DNA of 64,000 bases from Brevundimonas sp. GTDB taxonomy: Bacteria; Pseudomonadota; Alphaproteobacteria; Caulobacterales; Caulobacteraceae. Positions within the stretch are counted from its first letter, which is position 1. Every line of letters begins with the position of its first letter. Position numbers and translations under genes: made by a program. The notes below the pieces were generated by a model, which was given only the letters and a program-made list of their open reading frames with translations, did no database searches and was not told the origin of the DNA. The stretch spans positions 178,593 to 242,592 of the forward strand of contig NZ_JAUXQZ010000044.1 in NCBI RefSeq assembly GCF_030682035.1, read 5' to 3'. Shown one piece after another: positions 1-9,339 of this stretch.

Positions 1-601
1 CGGCATAGCCCGCCGCGTCCAGCCGCGCCTGTTTGAAGGCCGCGCTCAATACGCCGACGCCCAGCGCCTTGGTCAGGATCAACACGTCGCCCGCCCGCGC
101 GCCGCGATTGGTCAGGACGTGGTCGGGGTGGACGAGTCCGAGGGCGACGAGGCCATAGATCGGCTCGACACTGTCGATCGAATGGCCGCCCGCGACCGGA
201 ATCCCGGCCGCTGCGCAGACCGAGGCCCCTCCCTCCAGAATCCGGCCGATCGTCTTCGTCGACAGCACATTCACCGGCATGCCGACGATGGCGAGGGCGA
301 AGATCGGGGTCCCGCCCATGGCGTAGACGTCCGACAGGGCGTTGGTGGCCGCGATTTGTCCGAAATGGAACGGGTCGTCGACCACCGGCATGAAGAAGTC
401 GGTGGTCGCCACCAAGGCCTGCTGGTCGTTCAACCGCCAGACCGCCGCGTCGTCGCTGGTCTCGATCCCGACCATCAAGTTCGCGAAGGGCGCGGCGGCG
501 GGCATCCCCTTCAGGATGTCGCGCAACACCGCCGGGGCCAGCTTGCAGCCGCAGCCGCCGCCGTGGGCGAGGGAGGTCAGGCGCGGTTCGGGCATGGTCA
601 T
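1..601 (-). CDS. selD: Selenide, water dikinase SelD (5' part, runs off the left edge)
   Basis: SelD makes selenophosphate from selenide and ATP in the cytoplasm, the selenium donor for selenocysteine and 2-selenouridine. Read on the minus strand, the protein begins with a short leader and HGGGCGCK. With the ATG at 601 the cysteines fall at residues 17 and 19 and the lysine at 20, the same numbering as the active-site loop of E. coli SelD, which supports this start. TSDDAAVW and [12 protein letters not shown], further conserved nucleotide- and metal-site segments, follow, then YAMGGTP and GGHSID. The active-site position is plain Cys (TGC), not in-frame UGA. About 200 codons are visible; the C-terminal part lies outside the window. 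Confidence 0.93.
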   Translation of the reverse strand, partial: MTMPEPRLTSLAHGGGCGCKLAPAVLRDILKGMPAAAPFANLMVGIETSDDAAVWRLNDQQALVATTDFFMPVVDDPFHFGQIAATNALSDVYAMGGTPIFALAIVGMPVNVLSTKTIGRILEGGASVCAAAGIPVAGGHSIDSVEPIYGLVALGLVHPDHVLTNRGARAGDVLILTKALGVGVLSAAFKQARLDAAGYA

Positions 602-716
602 GGCATGGGCTTACGGCCAAACCGCCGCCGAACTCAACAGCCGGGCTCTCCGCATTCGCCGTTGCCAGCCCGCCGCCGCCGGCCCGATGTTCGCGCCTCA
701 AAACGGGGGCGGAACG

Positions 717-863
717 ATGCGACCGGAGGGGGCGGTCGTGACCGTCGGCGCCTTCCACGGCGGCATCAAACACAACATCATTTCCGACCGCATCGACCCC
801 CAGCCCTCGGTCGTCACCGGTGTTGAGGCCATGGTCGTGGCTGCGCAGGCGCTGATGCCGAAG
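717..863 (+). pseudogene. Remnant of an M20-family amidohydrolase/peptidase
   Basis: The plus-strand frame reads VVTVGAFHGG followed by KHNIISD. This closely resembles the dimerisation-domain signature of M20 amidohydrolases (typically VTVGxxHGGTxxNIIPD). About 49 codons (MRPEGA... to ...LMPKG) look family-like. The upstream metal-binding domain and downstream C-terminal domain are absent, since selD occupies the DNA upstream in antisense and a small unrelated ORF lies downstream. I infer a decayed fragment rather than a working gene. It accounts for roughly half of the 325-bp gap between selD and the next gene; I recognise nothing else in that gap. Confidence 0.5.
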
Positions 864-926
864 GGGTGCGGCGCGGCTGAACCGTTCCCGGCGCCGTCCG
901 TTTCACCCTGTGAACCGGAGGCCGTG

Positions 927-1133
927 ATGCCCATTCCCAAACTCGCGACCCTGATCGGCGGCCTGCTGCTCAGCAAGGGCGGACGGCGCATGGCCGGTCG
1001 CCACGCCGGCAAGCTGGCGCTGGCCACGCTGGCGTTCCAGCTTTGGGAACAGCGGCATGGCGCGAAGCCGCCACCGGGTCCGCCGGCAGGGGCCACCCAC
1101 CCCCGTCGTCGCTGGAGTGGCCGGCGCGTCTGA
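927..1133 (+). CDS. Small hypothetical protein (68 aa)
   Basis: The start is ATG 927, with GGAG seven bases upstream; a GTG directly before it is an alternative. The N-terminal half (MPIPKLATLIGGLLL...) contains two short hydrophobic stretches, about residues 5-15 and 27-38, split by a basic GGRRMAGRH segment. The C-terminal third is rich in Pro and Arg. I do not recognise a family. The same frame is open upstream into the M20 remnant, so the ORF could be partly fortuitous, but the ribosome binding site argues for a real short gene. It sits alone upstream of the GST gene on the same strand. Confidence 0.45.
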   Translation: MPIPKLATLIGGLLLSKGGRRMAGRHAGKLALATLAFQLWEQRHGAKPPPGPPAGATHPRRRWSGRRV

Positions 1134-1194
1134 ATCCACTGGACCGACGTTGCGTCATCCGTCCTAGGTACGCCGCTCCAGCACAGGCGTCGCC

Positions 1195-1860
1195 ATGATC
1201 ACTGTCCATCACCTCAACGATTCCCGCTCCCAGCGCGTGCTTTGGCTGCTGGAGGAGCTGGGCGTCGCCTATGAGGTGAAACGTTATCAGCGCGATGCCA
1301 AGACCATGCTGGCCCCACCCGAACTGCGCGCCATTCACCCGCTGGGCAAGTCGCCGGTGCTGGACGACGGCGAGGCGCGAATGGCCGAGACCGGGGCCAT
1401 CATCGAATATCTGCTGGAGACCCATCCCGCGTCCGGCCTTCGGCCTGCGGCGGGGACGGCGGCGGCGCGGCGGGTCACCTACTGGCTGCACTATGCCGAG
1501 GGCTCGGCCATGACGCCCCTGCTGCTGAAGCTGATCTTCACCGCCATCCCGGGCCGTGTGCCGTTCCTGGCGCGTGGCGTCGCCAAGGGCATCAGCAAGG
1601 GTATGAACGCGGCCATGATCGACCCCTCGATCGCAAGCCACACCGGCTACTGGGAAGCCGAACTCGGCAAGTCCGAATGGTTCGCCGGGGACGCCTTTTC
1701 GGCCGCCGACATCATGATGAGCTTCCCGGTCGAGGCGGCGGGCAGCCGGGTGGGCTACGGCGCCGACAAGCCACGGCTAAAGGCCTTCCTGCAACGGATT
1801 CACGCCCGACCGGCCTATCAGCGGGCGCTTGAGCGGGGCGGGCCCTACAGCTACGCTTGA
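1195..1860 (+). CDS. Glutathione S-transferase family protein
   Basis: This is a 221-aa cytosolic GST-fold protein. Residues 1-75 form the thioredoxin-like domain, with NDSRSQRVLWLLEEL carrying candidate catalytic serines and the cis-proline motif in GKSPVLDD, followed by ETGAIIEYL, the usual glutathione gamma-glutamyl contact with Thr in place of Ser. Residues 85-215 form the all-helical domain with FSAADIMMSFP, the conserved Asp N-cap of helix 6. Enzymes of this type conjugate glutathione to electrophiles or reduce peroxides; the substrate cannot be told from sequence. The neighbours do not suggest a pathway. Confidence 0.9.
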   Translation: MITVHHLNDSRSQRVLWLLEELGVAYEVKRYQRDAKTMLAPPELRAIHPLGKSPVLDDGEARMAETGAIIEYLLETHPASGLRPAAGTAAARRVTYWLHYAEGSAMTPLLLKLIFTAIPGRVPFLARGVAKGISKGMNAAMIDPSIASHTGYWEAELGKSEWFAGDAFSAADIMMSFPVEAAGSRVGYGADKPRLKAFLQRIHARPAYQRALERGGPYSYA

Positions 1861-1960
1861 AGGCCGGGGGCAGGCTGGCGCCGGCGCCACAGTCGGGGGG
1901 ATCCCAACGCCGACGCCGTCCAGGCCGCAACCCGCCGATGAATTGGACGTTAATCGACCC

Positions 1961-2176
1961 ATGCGCCCCAGAACCGTTCAAGTCATCGCCGCCTTGGTGG
2001 CCGCCGTCGCCTTCATCCTCGCCTTCATGGCCGCGGGTGTCTTTCTGGTGTCCAGCCTGTTCATGGCCTTGGGGCTCGCCGCCGTCGCCTGGTTGGCCTG
2101 GAGCCTCGTCGGCCGTGTCAAATTGTGGGGCAGCATCCAGGAGATTCGCGAGCGAAGGCGCAACCGGGCCGCATAA
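1961..2176 (+). CDS. Small two-helix membrane protein (71 aa)
   Basis: From ATG 1961 the product has two adjacent hydrophobic segments, about residues 6-28 and 29-50, and then a strongly basic tail (EIRERRRNR). This fits an inner-membrane hairpin with a cytoplasmic C-terminus. No good ribosome binding site precedes ATG 1961 and the frame is open further upstream, so the start is uncertain. It lies between the GST gene and greA on the same strand. I do not recognise a family. Confidence 0.55.
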   Translation: MRPRTVQVIAALVAAVAFILAFMAAGVFLVSSLFMALGLAAVAWLAWSLVGRVKLWGSIQEIRERRRNRAA

Positions 2177-2311
2177 CGGCATTCTTCGCAAACCGCCTTT
2201 GCCCTTGAACCTTGGGGCTTGGCGCCCTAACCTCTTTGGCCGGTCGCAAGCGCCCAGCGATCTCTGGCGTCACCAAACCTTCAGTAGGGCGAAGCAAGAA
2301 ACTCACGACAT

Positions 2312-2785
2312 ATGGAAAAAGTGCCGATGACGGCCGGGGGCTACCGTGTCCTCGACGACCAGCTGAAGCAATTGAAGTCCGTGGAGCGGCCGAGCGTGAT
2401 CTCGGCCATCTCGGAAGCGCGCGAGCATGGCGATTTATCTGAAAACGCGGAATATCATGCCGCGAAAGAGCGTCAGGGCTGGATCGAAGGCCAGATCGCC
2501 GACATCGAGGACAAGATCAGCCGCGCCCAGGTCATCGACGTGACCAAGCTGAACGGCGACCAGGTCATGTTCGGCGCCACCGTCACCGTGGTCGACGAGG
2601 ACACCGAGGAAGAGGCGCGCTACCAGATCGTCGGCGAGCACGAGGCCGATGTGAAGGCGGGCAAGATCTCCGTTTCGTCCCCCATCGCCCGCGCCATGAT
2701 CTCCAAGGCGGTCGGCGACGCGGTCGAGGTCAACACCCCCGGCGGCGTCAAGGCCTACGAAATCCTCAAGGTCGAGTGGAAATAG
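2312..2785 (+). CDS. greA: Transcription elongation factor GreA
   Basis: GreA binds the RNA polymerase secondary channel and stimulates cleavage of backtracked transcripts. At 157 aa it is full length. Residues 1-75 are the antiparallel coiled coil with the acidic tip ([18 protein letters not shown]) that reaches the active site; the rest is the FKBP-like domain ([19 protein letters not shown]...). The last ten bases overlap the next gene, so the two are probably co-transcribed. A weak promoter-like pair, TTGAAC-N17-TAACCT, lies at 2205-2233. Confidence 0.97.
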   Translation: MEKVPMTAGGYRVLDDQLKQLKSVERPSVISAISEAREHGDLSENAEYHAAKERQGWIEGQIADIEDKISRAQVIDVTKLNGDQVMFGATVTVVDEDTEEEARYQIVGEHEADVKAGKISVSSPIARAMISKAVGDAVEVNTPGGVKAYEILKVEWK

Positions 2786-3795
2786 GGTCCGGTCAGACCC
2801 CGCTTTCGATCTGGGTCGTCTCTGACGGCCGGACCGGCATGGAAAATCAGGCGCTGGGTCTGGCGGAAGCCGTCCAGCGCCTTTTTTCGTCCCGCGTCAC
2901 CCTCAAACACGTTCGCTGGCGCGCGGCCTTCGACAAACTGCCGTCTGCGCTGAAAGCGTCGTGGATGCTGGACCTGTCGTCCGATCCCACCGAACCGGCG
3001 GCCGGAGAGCCCTGGCCCGACCTGTGGATCGCCACCGGCCGCGCCACCCTGCCTCTCTCGGCCCGGGCGCGGGAACGGTCCGGCGGCAAGACCTTCGTGG
3101 TCCAGACCCAGGATCCGCGCTGGAACATGGGCGCCTATGATCTGGTCGTCGCACCGGCCCATGACGGCGTCGCCGCCCCCAACGTCCTGTCGGTCACCGG
3201 CTCGCCGCACCGGGTGACGGCCGAGCGACTGGCCGAGGAAGCCGCAGCCTTCGCCGAGCGGCTGGAGCCCCTGCCCCGTCCGCGCGTCGCCGTGCTGATC
3301 GGGGGACGGTCGCGCGCGTTCGACCTGCCGGAGGCGCACGCCGACGAGTTGGCTGACGGGATTGCGGATGCCGTAGAGGCCGTCGGCGGCTCGCTCATGC
3401 TCACATTCTCCCGCCGCACGCCCGAGGCGGCCCAAGCGGCCATCACTGCCCGGCTGAAGCATCTTCCCGGCCTGATCTGGGACGGCGAGGGTCCAAATCC
3501 CTATTTCGCCTTCCTGAAATTCGCCGACCACATCCTGGTCACCGAAGACAGCGCCAACATGGCCGCCGAGGCCGCCTCGACCGGCAAGCCAGTCCATGTC
3601 CTGCCGATGGTCGCGCTGAAGGCGGGCGACAAGTTCGCGCGCCTGCACGCCGATCTGCGCGAGCGGGGGGCGGCGCGGCCGTTCGACGGGAGGCTGGAGG
3701 GCTGGACCTACGAACCGCTGGCGGAGACCGAGCGGGCGGCTCGCGCGGTGTTGGCTTTAGTCACTGGCCGACGCGAGAAATTCGGGCTCAACTGA
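2776..3795 (+). CDS. Mitochondrial-fission ELM1-like protein (DUF1022 family)
   Basis: The protein has 339 aa from GTG 2776, inside the 3' end of greA. It begins with [21 protein letters not shown], the family N-terminus, and has a glycosyltransferase-like C-terminal half with [13 protein letters not shown] and [20 protein letters not shown]; the latter resembles the nucleotide-sugar contact loop of GT-B enzymes. Plant ELM1 acts in mitochondrial fission. The bacterial members are uncharacterised, and a glycosyltransferase-type activity is inference from the fold pattern. Overlap with greA suggests translational coupling. Confidence 0.85.
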   Translation: MEIGSGQTPLSIWVVSDGRTGMENQALGLAEAVQRLFSSRVTLKHVRWRAAFDKLPSALKASWMLDLSSDPTEPAAGEPWPDLWIATGRATLPLSARARERSGGKTFVVQTQDPRWNMGAYDLVVAPAHDGVAAPNVLSVTGSPHRVTAERLAEEAAAFAERLEPLPRPRVAVLIGGRSRAFDLPEAHADELADGIADAVEAVGGSLMLTFSRRTPEAAQAAITARLKHLPGLIWDGEGPNPYFAFLKFADHILVTEDSANMAAEAASTGKPVHVLPMVALKAGDKFARLHADLRERGAARPFDGRLEGWTYEPLAETERAARAVLALVTGRREKFGLN

Positions 3796-3823
3796 GCGAT
3801 ACCGCGTCTGTCCGGAGTATTGC

Positions 3824-4321
3824 ATGTCCTCGCCCACCCACTTCGCCCGCCTGACCGCGGCAGCCGCCCTGCTGGCGCTTTCGGCCTCCCCCGCCCCGGC
3901 CCAGGATTCGCAAGGGACCGGGCCTATGACGCTGGTGGAGCAGATGGCCGCCGGCCGTCCCTTCCTCGTCGCCGCCAGAAAGGGCGCGATTCCCCTTCCC
4001 CAGGAGGGTTGGTCCTATCCGGAAGGCTGGGACTACTGGGTCGTCTTCGAAGGTCGCTACAATCCCGAGAGCGGCATCTGGGCCTCGGACGGCGTCGGCT
4101 TCTCGCCCCGGGGGATCGAGTTCCACGCCTGCCCGCCGGACATCGACCGGTCTCGTTTCATTTGCGGCGGAACTCATTCGGACGGCCATCCGCTCAGCCG
4201 GCGCGTCACGCCCAGAGACCATGTGGTCGTCATCCTGGAGAACGAATTGACCTTCGACGACGCCGGCGCCGTCTATCGGGACGGCCAGCAGGTCGGCGTG
4301 ATCACCGTGCCGCCCATCTAG
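3824..4321 (+). CDS. Secreted hypothetical protein
   Basis: The start at ATG 3824 is supported by GGAG eight bases upstream. Residues 1-27 form a typical Sec signal peptide ending APAQ, so the mature protein of about 138 aa should be periplasmic. It contains a tryptophan/tyrosine-rich stretch (GWSYPEGWDYWVVFEGRY) and two cysteines (ACPPD and ICGG) that could form a disulfide. I do not recognise the family. Its stop overlaps the stop of the convergent glycine-rich membrane protein gene by three bases. Confidence 0.7.
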   Translation: MSSPTHFARLTAAAALLALSASPAPAQDSQGTGPMTLVEQMAAGRPFLVAARKGAIPLPQEGWSYPEGWDYWVVFEGRYNPESGIWASDGVGFSPRGIEFHACPPDIDRSRFICGGTHSDGHPLSRRVTPRDHVVVILENELTFDDAGAVYRDGQQVGVITVPPI

Positions 4322-4590
4322 TCCCCGCCGCCGCCGTCTGACCCCCCGTCCGACTCGTCATTCGCTTCCCTGTCGCGCCCGCCGTCGCTCGAGGCATTGG
4401 CGCCGCTGTCGGAGCCTGAGCCGTCGCCGCCCTTGCGCCGCTGGCCCGCATCAATGGCCACGCCCAGCGCCAGGCCAATGGCGATGCCGACGCCGATGCC
4501 CAGCGCCAGATTGTCCATGGCGATGCCAAGGGCCGTTCCGATCCCAACCCCCAGCGCTATGCCGACGCCCAGATAGCTGCGTTCCGCCAT
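4318..4590 (-). CDS. Small glycine-zipper membrane protein
   Basis: This 90-aa product has a strong GGAGGGG ribosome binding site just before ATG 4590. Residues 6-48 form two hydrophobic segments built from repeated GxxxG-like units (GVGIALGVGIG and GVGIAIGLALG), typical of helix-packing glycine zippers. The C-terminal half is a low-complexity Gly/Ser/Asp tail (GGSDGGGGD), presumably disordered and cytoplasmic. I recognise the general type but no named family. It is convergent with the secreted protein gene at 3824. Confidence 0.65.
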   Translation of the reverse strand: MAERSYLGVGIALGVGIGTALGIAMDNLALGIGVGIAIGLALGVAIDAGQRRKGGDGSGSDSGANASSDGGRDREANDESDGGSDGGGGD

Positions 4591-4667
4591 GTCCCCCTCC
4601 CGACAGACCTGTGAATCCCGTTGAACGTGGCATCGCGCCGGAAGGAATCAACGCCTAAATAGAACCC

Positions 4668-5693
4668 ATGAGCACTCCCCGAACCGCCCCCCCTCGCCAG
4701 GTGAGGGTCGCCATCATCGGCTCCGGCCCCGCCGGCTGGACCGCCGCCATCTATGCGGCGCGCGCCATGCTGAGCCCTGTCGTCATCGCCGGCCTCCAGC
4801 CGGGCGGCCAGCTGACCATCACCACCGATGTCGAGAACTATCCCGGCTTCGCGGACGTCATCCAGGGCCCCTGGCTGATGGAGCAGATGCGCGCCCAGGC
4901 CGCCCACGTCGGCACCGAGATCATCGAGGACATCGTGGTCAAGGCTGATCTGGGCCAGCGCCCCTTCAAGCTGACGCTGGACTCAGGGACCGAAATGTTC
5001 GCCGAGACGGTGATCATCTCCACCGGCGCCCAGGCCAAATGGCTGGGCATCGAGAGCGAGGCGAAATACCAGGGCTTCGGCGTCTCGGCCTGCGCCACCT
5101 GCGACGGCTTCTTCTATCGCGGCAAGGACGTCATCGTCGTCGGCGGCGGCAACACTGCGGTCGAGGAGGCTCTGTTCCTCACGAATTTCGCTTCTAAGGT
5201 CACCGTCGTCCACCGCCGCGACGAGTTCCGCGCCGAACGCATCCTTCAGGACCGGCTGTTCTCCAACCCCAAGGTCGAGGTGATCTGGAACAACGCGATC
5301 GACGAGATCCTGGGCGAGACCAACAGCTTGGGCGGTGTCAACGTCACCGGCGCGCGGCTGAGGAACGTGCGGACGGGCGAGACGCGCGACCTGGCCGCCG
5401 ACGGCGTCTTTATCGCCATCGGCCACGCCCCGTCATCGGAACTGTTCGCCGGCCAGCTGGAGACCAAACAAGGCGGCTATCTGGTGGTCAAGCCGGGCAC
5501 GACGGCCACGGCCATCGAGGGCGTCTGGGCCGCCGGCGACGTCACCGACGATATCTACCGCCAGGCCGTCACCGCCGCCGGCATGGGCTGTATGGCTGCG
5601 CTTGAGGCCGTTCGCTTTCTGGCCGAGGAAGATCACGCCCGCGCCCAGAACCCCATCTCGCACAAGCCGGCGGAGAGGATCGGGGTCTGGTAA
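4668..5693 (+). CDS. trxB: Thioredoxin-disulfide reductase
   Basis: TrxB uses NADPH to reduce oxidised thioredoxin through FAD and a redox-active dithiol. The FAD-binding GSGPAG motif is at residues 18-23, the CATC active site at 142-145, the NADPH-binding GGGNTAVEEA near 158-167, and the second FAD motif GVWAAGDV near 285. At 341 aa it is the usual length, with a slightly extended N-terminus (MSTPRTAPPRQ). It is monocistronic and converges on the receiver gene at 5703. Confidence 0.97.
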   Translation: MSTPRTAPPRQVRVAIIGSGPAGWTAAIYAARAMLSPVVIAGLQPGGQLTITTDVENYPGFADVIQGPWLMEQMRAQAAHVGTEIIEDIVVKADLGQRPFKLTLDSGTEMFAETVIISTGAQAKWLGIESEAKYQGFGVSACATCDGFFYRGKDVIVVGGGNTAVEEALFLTNFASKVTVVHRRDEFRAERILQDRLFSNPKVEVIWNNAIDEILGETNSLGGVNVTGARLRNVRTGETRDLAADGVFIAIGHAPSSELFAGQLETKQGGYLVVKPGTTATAIEGVWAAGDVTDDIYRQAVTAAGMGCMAALEAVRFLAEEDHARAQNPISHKPAERIGVW

Positions 5694-5702
5694 GGCCGGG
5701 CT

Positions 5703-6110
5703 TCAGCCGAACATCTGCAGCCCATCCGGAACCACCGGCGCGGGTTCGCCGCGTCGCAGGTGGAGGGCGTATTCGACGGCCTCGCGGACGCAGCCCTCAT
5801 CCGTCGGCTTGGTCAGCACCCCCATGGTGCCGGGAACGCCATGGCTGACCATGCCGGGGTTGGCCGTCATGTACAGGACGGTGACCCGGTGCGCCTCGCC
5901 CAGCTCCTGGCCGAGTTCGACGCCCGTGGCGCCGTCGGACAGGTGGATATCGACCAGCGCCAGGTCGATGCCGCCCCGCGACGCCAGGGTCAGGGCCGTC
6001 CGCGCATCCGGCGCTGTGCCGACCACGGTGTAACCGAGGTCTTCGAGCACGAAGCGAAGCTCCATCGCCACCAGGGCTTCGTCTTCGATAATCAGGATAC
6101 GGGCGGTCAT
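5703..6110 (-). CDS. Single-domain response regulator
   Basis: This 135-aa protein is a stand-alone CheY-like receiver: acidic pair E9-D10, phosphoacceptor D54 in ALVDIHL, switch residue in YMTANPG, and conserved lysine in VLTKPTDE. There is no output domain, so it must act by protein interaction. The gene lies 55 bp downstream of the HWE histidine kinase gene on the same strand and is its likely phosphorylation partner, an inference from gene order. Receivers of this type next to HWE kinases are common in alphaproteobacteria; the target is unknown. Confidence 0.9.
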   Translation of the reverse strand: MTARILIIEDEALVAMELRFVLEDLGYTVVGTAPDARTALTLASRGGIDLALVDIHLSDGATGVELGQELGEAHRVTVLYMTANPGMVSHGVPGTMGVLTKPTDEGCVREAVEYALHLRRGEPAPVVPDGLQMFG

Positions 6111-6165
6111 TGGTTTCGATTCACTACGGACTTGTGCCTGCTCAACGCAAGGCGCGCATGGGGGT

Positions 6166-7752
6166 TCACGCCAATTCTCGCGCGGCGCGGCGCGGCGCCA
6201 GGGCCGTGGCGGGAATGTCGGCGACGACCTTCAATCCTTCGGAAGCCCAGGTCTGTTCAAGGACGCCGCCCAGCTGCCCCTCGACCGACAGGGCGAGAAG
6301 GGATGAGCCGAAGCCGGATCGGTCCGGCGTCCCCGTCACCGGCGGGCCGCCCCGCTCCCGCCAGGTCATCACATAGCGGTCGCCGTGCTGCGTGGTGGTC
6401 AGATCGACCCGGCCCTCGGGCGCCGACAACGCACCGTATTTGGCCGCGTTGGTGGCCAGTTCGTGGAACAGCAGGGCGACCGGGGTAGCGGCCTGATCGT
6501 CAAAGTCCGCGTTATCGCCGCTGATGACGACGCGGGGGTTCCCCGCCTCGTCGTCATAGGCCAGGAACAGGTCGCGCAGGAAGGCGTGCAAGGTCGTGCC
6601 GTCCAGGCTGGGGCGGCTGGATTCCGAATGCGGCCGCACGAATTCATGGGCCCGCGCCAGCGCGGCGATCCGGGTCCGGGCGGCCCGCGCAAAGGCCGTG
6701 GCCTCGGGGTACTGCCGCGCCGAAAGGGCCAGCAGGGCCGAGATCACTGCAAAGATGTTCTTGATCCGGTGGCTCAGTTCCTGGCTCAGCAAGGCCTTGG
6801 CCTGCTCCAGCCGCTTCATCTCGGCGATGTCGGTCCCTGTCCCGAACCAGCGCGTGACCGCCCCATCCGCATTGCGGATCGGCATGGCCCGGCTCAGGGT
6901 CCAGGCGTAGGATCCCGTGTGGTGCAGCAGGCGATACTCCACCTCATAAGGCTCGCCCGTGGACAGTGAGGCTCGCCAGGCCGTCCTCGCCCGCTCCTGA
7001 TCCTCCGGGTGGATCATCTCGCCCCAGGCGTCGCCCAGGGTCGACCCTTCCGCCGCCCCGGTGAAGGCGTACCAGCGGGCGTTATAGTAGTCGTGATGAC
7101 CGTCCGGGCGCGATGACCAGACCATCTGCGGCATGCTGTCGGCGATGGCCTGAAAGCGGGCGTCGCTCTCGGCCAGTTTCTCGGTGACCAGGCGCGCGGC
7201 CTCGACGGCGGCGGTGGCCGCCTCGTCGCTCCGCCGGCGCTCGCGCAGGGCGCGGCGGCGCTCCAGCAGGGCCATGACCTGCCGGGCCAGCACATTCATC
7301 GTCATCAGCTGGGTTTCGTCCAGCCCCTGTGGGCGTGGGCGGGTGTCGATGACGCACAGGACTCCCAGCGCCAGCCCCTGGTCGTCGATCAGCGGCGCCC
7401 CGGCGTAAAAGCGGAAGCCGGACTGGCCGGTCACAAGAGGATGGTCGGCGAACAACGGGTCCAGGCTGGCGTCGCGCACCAAGGTCACGCCCGGCTGCCG
7501 CATCGCATACCGGGAAAAGGAACTGGCCGGACCGATCTCCGGGACGCCGACGCCGTCCCGGGCCTTGAACCATTGCCGGTCTCCGACCGCCAGGCTGACC
7601 ATGCCGATCGGCGCGTCGCAGATGCGCGCCGCCAGCAGCATGACGTCGTCGAACGCCTGTTCGGGATCGGTGTCGAGAATGTCGAAGGACCGCAGCACAC
7701 GGAGCCGCTCTGCTTCAATCGCCTCGGGATCGCTTTCAGCGGGATTGGTCAA
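6166..7752 (-). CDS. GAF-PAS sensor histidine kinase, HWE family
   Basis: This is a 528-aa soluble kinase with no membrane segment. Domain order is GAF (about 22-165, starting RLRVLRSFDILDTDPEQAFDD), a short coiled coil, PAS/PAC (about 198-320, ending WFGTGTDI), then the HWE kinase core with the phosphoacceptor in LSHRIKNIFAVISALL near 330 and the N-box LFHELATNAAKYGAL. HWE kinases lack a canonical F-box, as here. It should sense a small ligand or redox/light signal through GAF/PAS, but no chromophore cysteine stands out. It is upstream of and co-directional with the receiver gene. Confidence 0.9.
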   Translation of the reverse strand: MTNPAESDPEAIEAERLRVLRSFDILDTDPEQAFDDVMLLAARICDAPIGMVSLAVGDRQWFKARDGVGVPEIGPASSFSRYAMRQPGVTLVRDASLDPLFADHPLVTGQSGFRFYAGAPLIDDQGLALGVLCVIDTRPRPQGLDETQLMTMNVLARQVMALLERRRALRERRRSDEAATAAVEAARLVTEKLAESDARFQAIADSMPQMVWSSRPDGHHDYYNARWYAFTGAAEGSTLGDAWGEMIHPEDQERARTAWRASLSTGEPYEVEYRLLHHTGSYAWTLSRAMPIRNADGAVTRWFGTGTDIAEMKRLEQAKALLSQELSHRIKNIFAVISALLALSARQYPEATAFARAARTRIAALARAHEFVRPHSESSRPSLDGTTLHAFLRDLFLAYDDEAGNPRVVISGDNADFDDQAATPVALLFHELATNAAKYGALSAPEGRVDLTTTQHGDRYVMTWRERGGPPVTGTPDRSGFGSSLLALSVEGQLGGVLEQTWASEGLKVVADIPATALAPRRAARELA

Positions 7753-7885
7753 ACGGCCCTTCTACACAAGCGTGGATGCGGCGGGTTGTTGGTCAAGGTC
7801 GGGACTGGCGTCGGCCGAAACAGCTTCGTCCCGAAAACCCCCCGCACGAACGTCTTGCCCGCGCATTCGTTGCGACACAACACAG

Positions 7886-9082
7886 TCAGGAGGTCGGGCG
7901 GCCCACTTCCTCGACGGCCATCGGCGTCACCCCCGGCGGAGCCGTGCGCATGGGCTCGTCCGGTGCGGGCGTAGTTGGAGCCTCGAACGCCGCCATCCGC
8001 TGGTTGATGGCGGCGATTTCGGCGGCGGAGGCCTGACGTCGGCCGCCCAGGGAGGCGACGCCGACGACGCGCGTCTGACCGTCGATCTCGACGGTGCGCA
8101 GGGTGAGGTCGCCGGCGAGCGCGGCCTCGGCCTGGGCGAGCAAGGCGGCGTCCGCGGCCAGGGCGATCTGGATTCGTGGACGTGAGAAGCGCGCCTCGTC
8201 GATCAACGGCTCGCGGCCGGTGTAGGGCCGGCGGAAGGCAGCCGGCTCTCCATAGACGCCCTTCCAGCGATAGAAGATGTGCGCCCCGATCTGGGTCAGC
8301 TTGTTCAGCGTCGGCGCCCACCACGGGCGGACATAGTCGGCGTGATAGTGGGTCGCGGTGCCGACGCGGGCCGAGACGTGCCCGGCCAGCGCGCGTTCGG
8401 CGACCAGCTTCGCGCGGTTCCAGGCCCAGCCGACCGGCGCCTGCGCCAGCGCGCCGTCGCAGGTAAAGCTGAACTGACAGCCGGTGGTGCGCTCGGCGCC
8501 CTCGAACACCACGCCGCAGATGCTGTTGGCGTAGTTGGGATCGCGCACGCGGTTCAAAATGACCTGGGCCACGGCTTCCTGGCCCTCGGTGGGCTCAAGC
8601 GCGGCCTCGTAATAGATGCCTTGGGTCAGGCAGCGCAGCGCCCGGCGGCGGTCCTCGGCCGTGGCGGGCTTGAAGACGAAGGGCGCGGCGACGCGCAGAA
8701 ACTGGGAGGCGTCCGGCGTCGCGGCGTTCAGCTTCATCGCGTCGAGGCCCGTGGCGCCGAAGTCCAGCGTCGGTCGGCCTGCCAGGGTCAGACTCTCCCA
8801 GCCGGGAGTCAGCCCGTACAGGGCCGCGCGGCGTTCGCCGGGGTCATGACGCAGGGCGATGGCCAGCTGTGACGGGTCCATTCGGCCGGTGATGGCGGCG
8901 AACCCGCGGGCGCTGAGGTCGCCGCCGGTCAGGGCGCGGACGGCCTCGGCGCGACGGTCGATCTCGGGACGCGGCGTCGAGCTGGCGGCCATGGCCACGC
9001 CGAAGGCGGCCAGAACCACGGGTGCGGCGGCCAGCAGCCGGCGCATCTCCTTCAGCTTCGTGGTCCAGTCGATCCTGGCCAA
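7886..9082 (-). CDS. Cell wall hydrolase, SleB-like (Hydrolase_2)
   Basis: This protein has a hydrophobic N-terminal segment (about residues 13-33) acting as signal peptide or anchor. The hydrolase domain near 150-270 has CLTQGIYYEA with the predicted catalytic glutamate, NRVRDPNYANSICGVVF, CQFSFTCDG and THYHADYVRPWW. The family cleaves peptidoglycan, as SleB does in spore cortex. The start is TTG 9082, chosen because GGGAG lies seven bases upstream; ATG 9046 is the alternative and gives a cleaner signal peptide. The C-terminal 120 residues lack a recognised domain. A paralogue lies at 14585-15673. Confidence 0.88.
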   Translation of the reverse strand: MARIDWTTKLKEMRRLLAAAPVVLAAFGVAMAASSTPRPEIDRRAEAVRALTGGDLSARGFAAITGRMDPSQLAIALRHDPGERRAALYGLTPGWESLTLAGRPTLDFGATGLDAMKLNAATPDASQFLRVAAPFVFKPATAEDRRRALRCLTQGIYYEAALEPTEGQEAVAQVILNRVRDPNYANSICGVVFEGAERTTGCQFSFTCDGALAQAPVGWAWNRAKLVAERALAGHVSARVGTATHYHADYVRPWWAPTLNKLTQIGAHIFYRWKGVYGEPAAFRRPYTGREPLIDEARFSRPRIQIALAADAALLAQAEAALAGDLTLRTVEIDGQTRVVGVASLGGRRQASAAEIAAINQRMAAFEAPTTPAPDEPMRTAPPGVTPMAVEEVGRPTS

Positions 9083-9339
9083 ATATCAGCTCCCAAGCCG
9101 GGACATCGTTGTCCGACGACTGTGCAGTAGTAAGCGCCAAGCCGGGCGCTTTTCAGGCGGAAAAGCCCGGGTCGGTCAAGTCTCAACGCTTTCCCGGTGT
9201 GAAAGACCCTGTCCTTTTCGAGACTTTTTATGCGCCAGGCCGAATCCGCCCGCCGGGGCTGACTGCAATCGTTAAGCTTGTCGGAACTCAAGCCGATCCA
9301 ATACGTTCGTTCAGGTCGCGTGCGCGCGAGTGGGGGTCT

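Noticed and set aside
1..601. selD as a selenoprotein with in-frame UGA
   Set aside because: The active-site codons read TGC for Cys; no in-frame UGA is present in the visible part.
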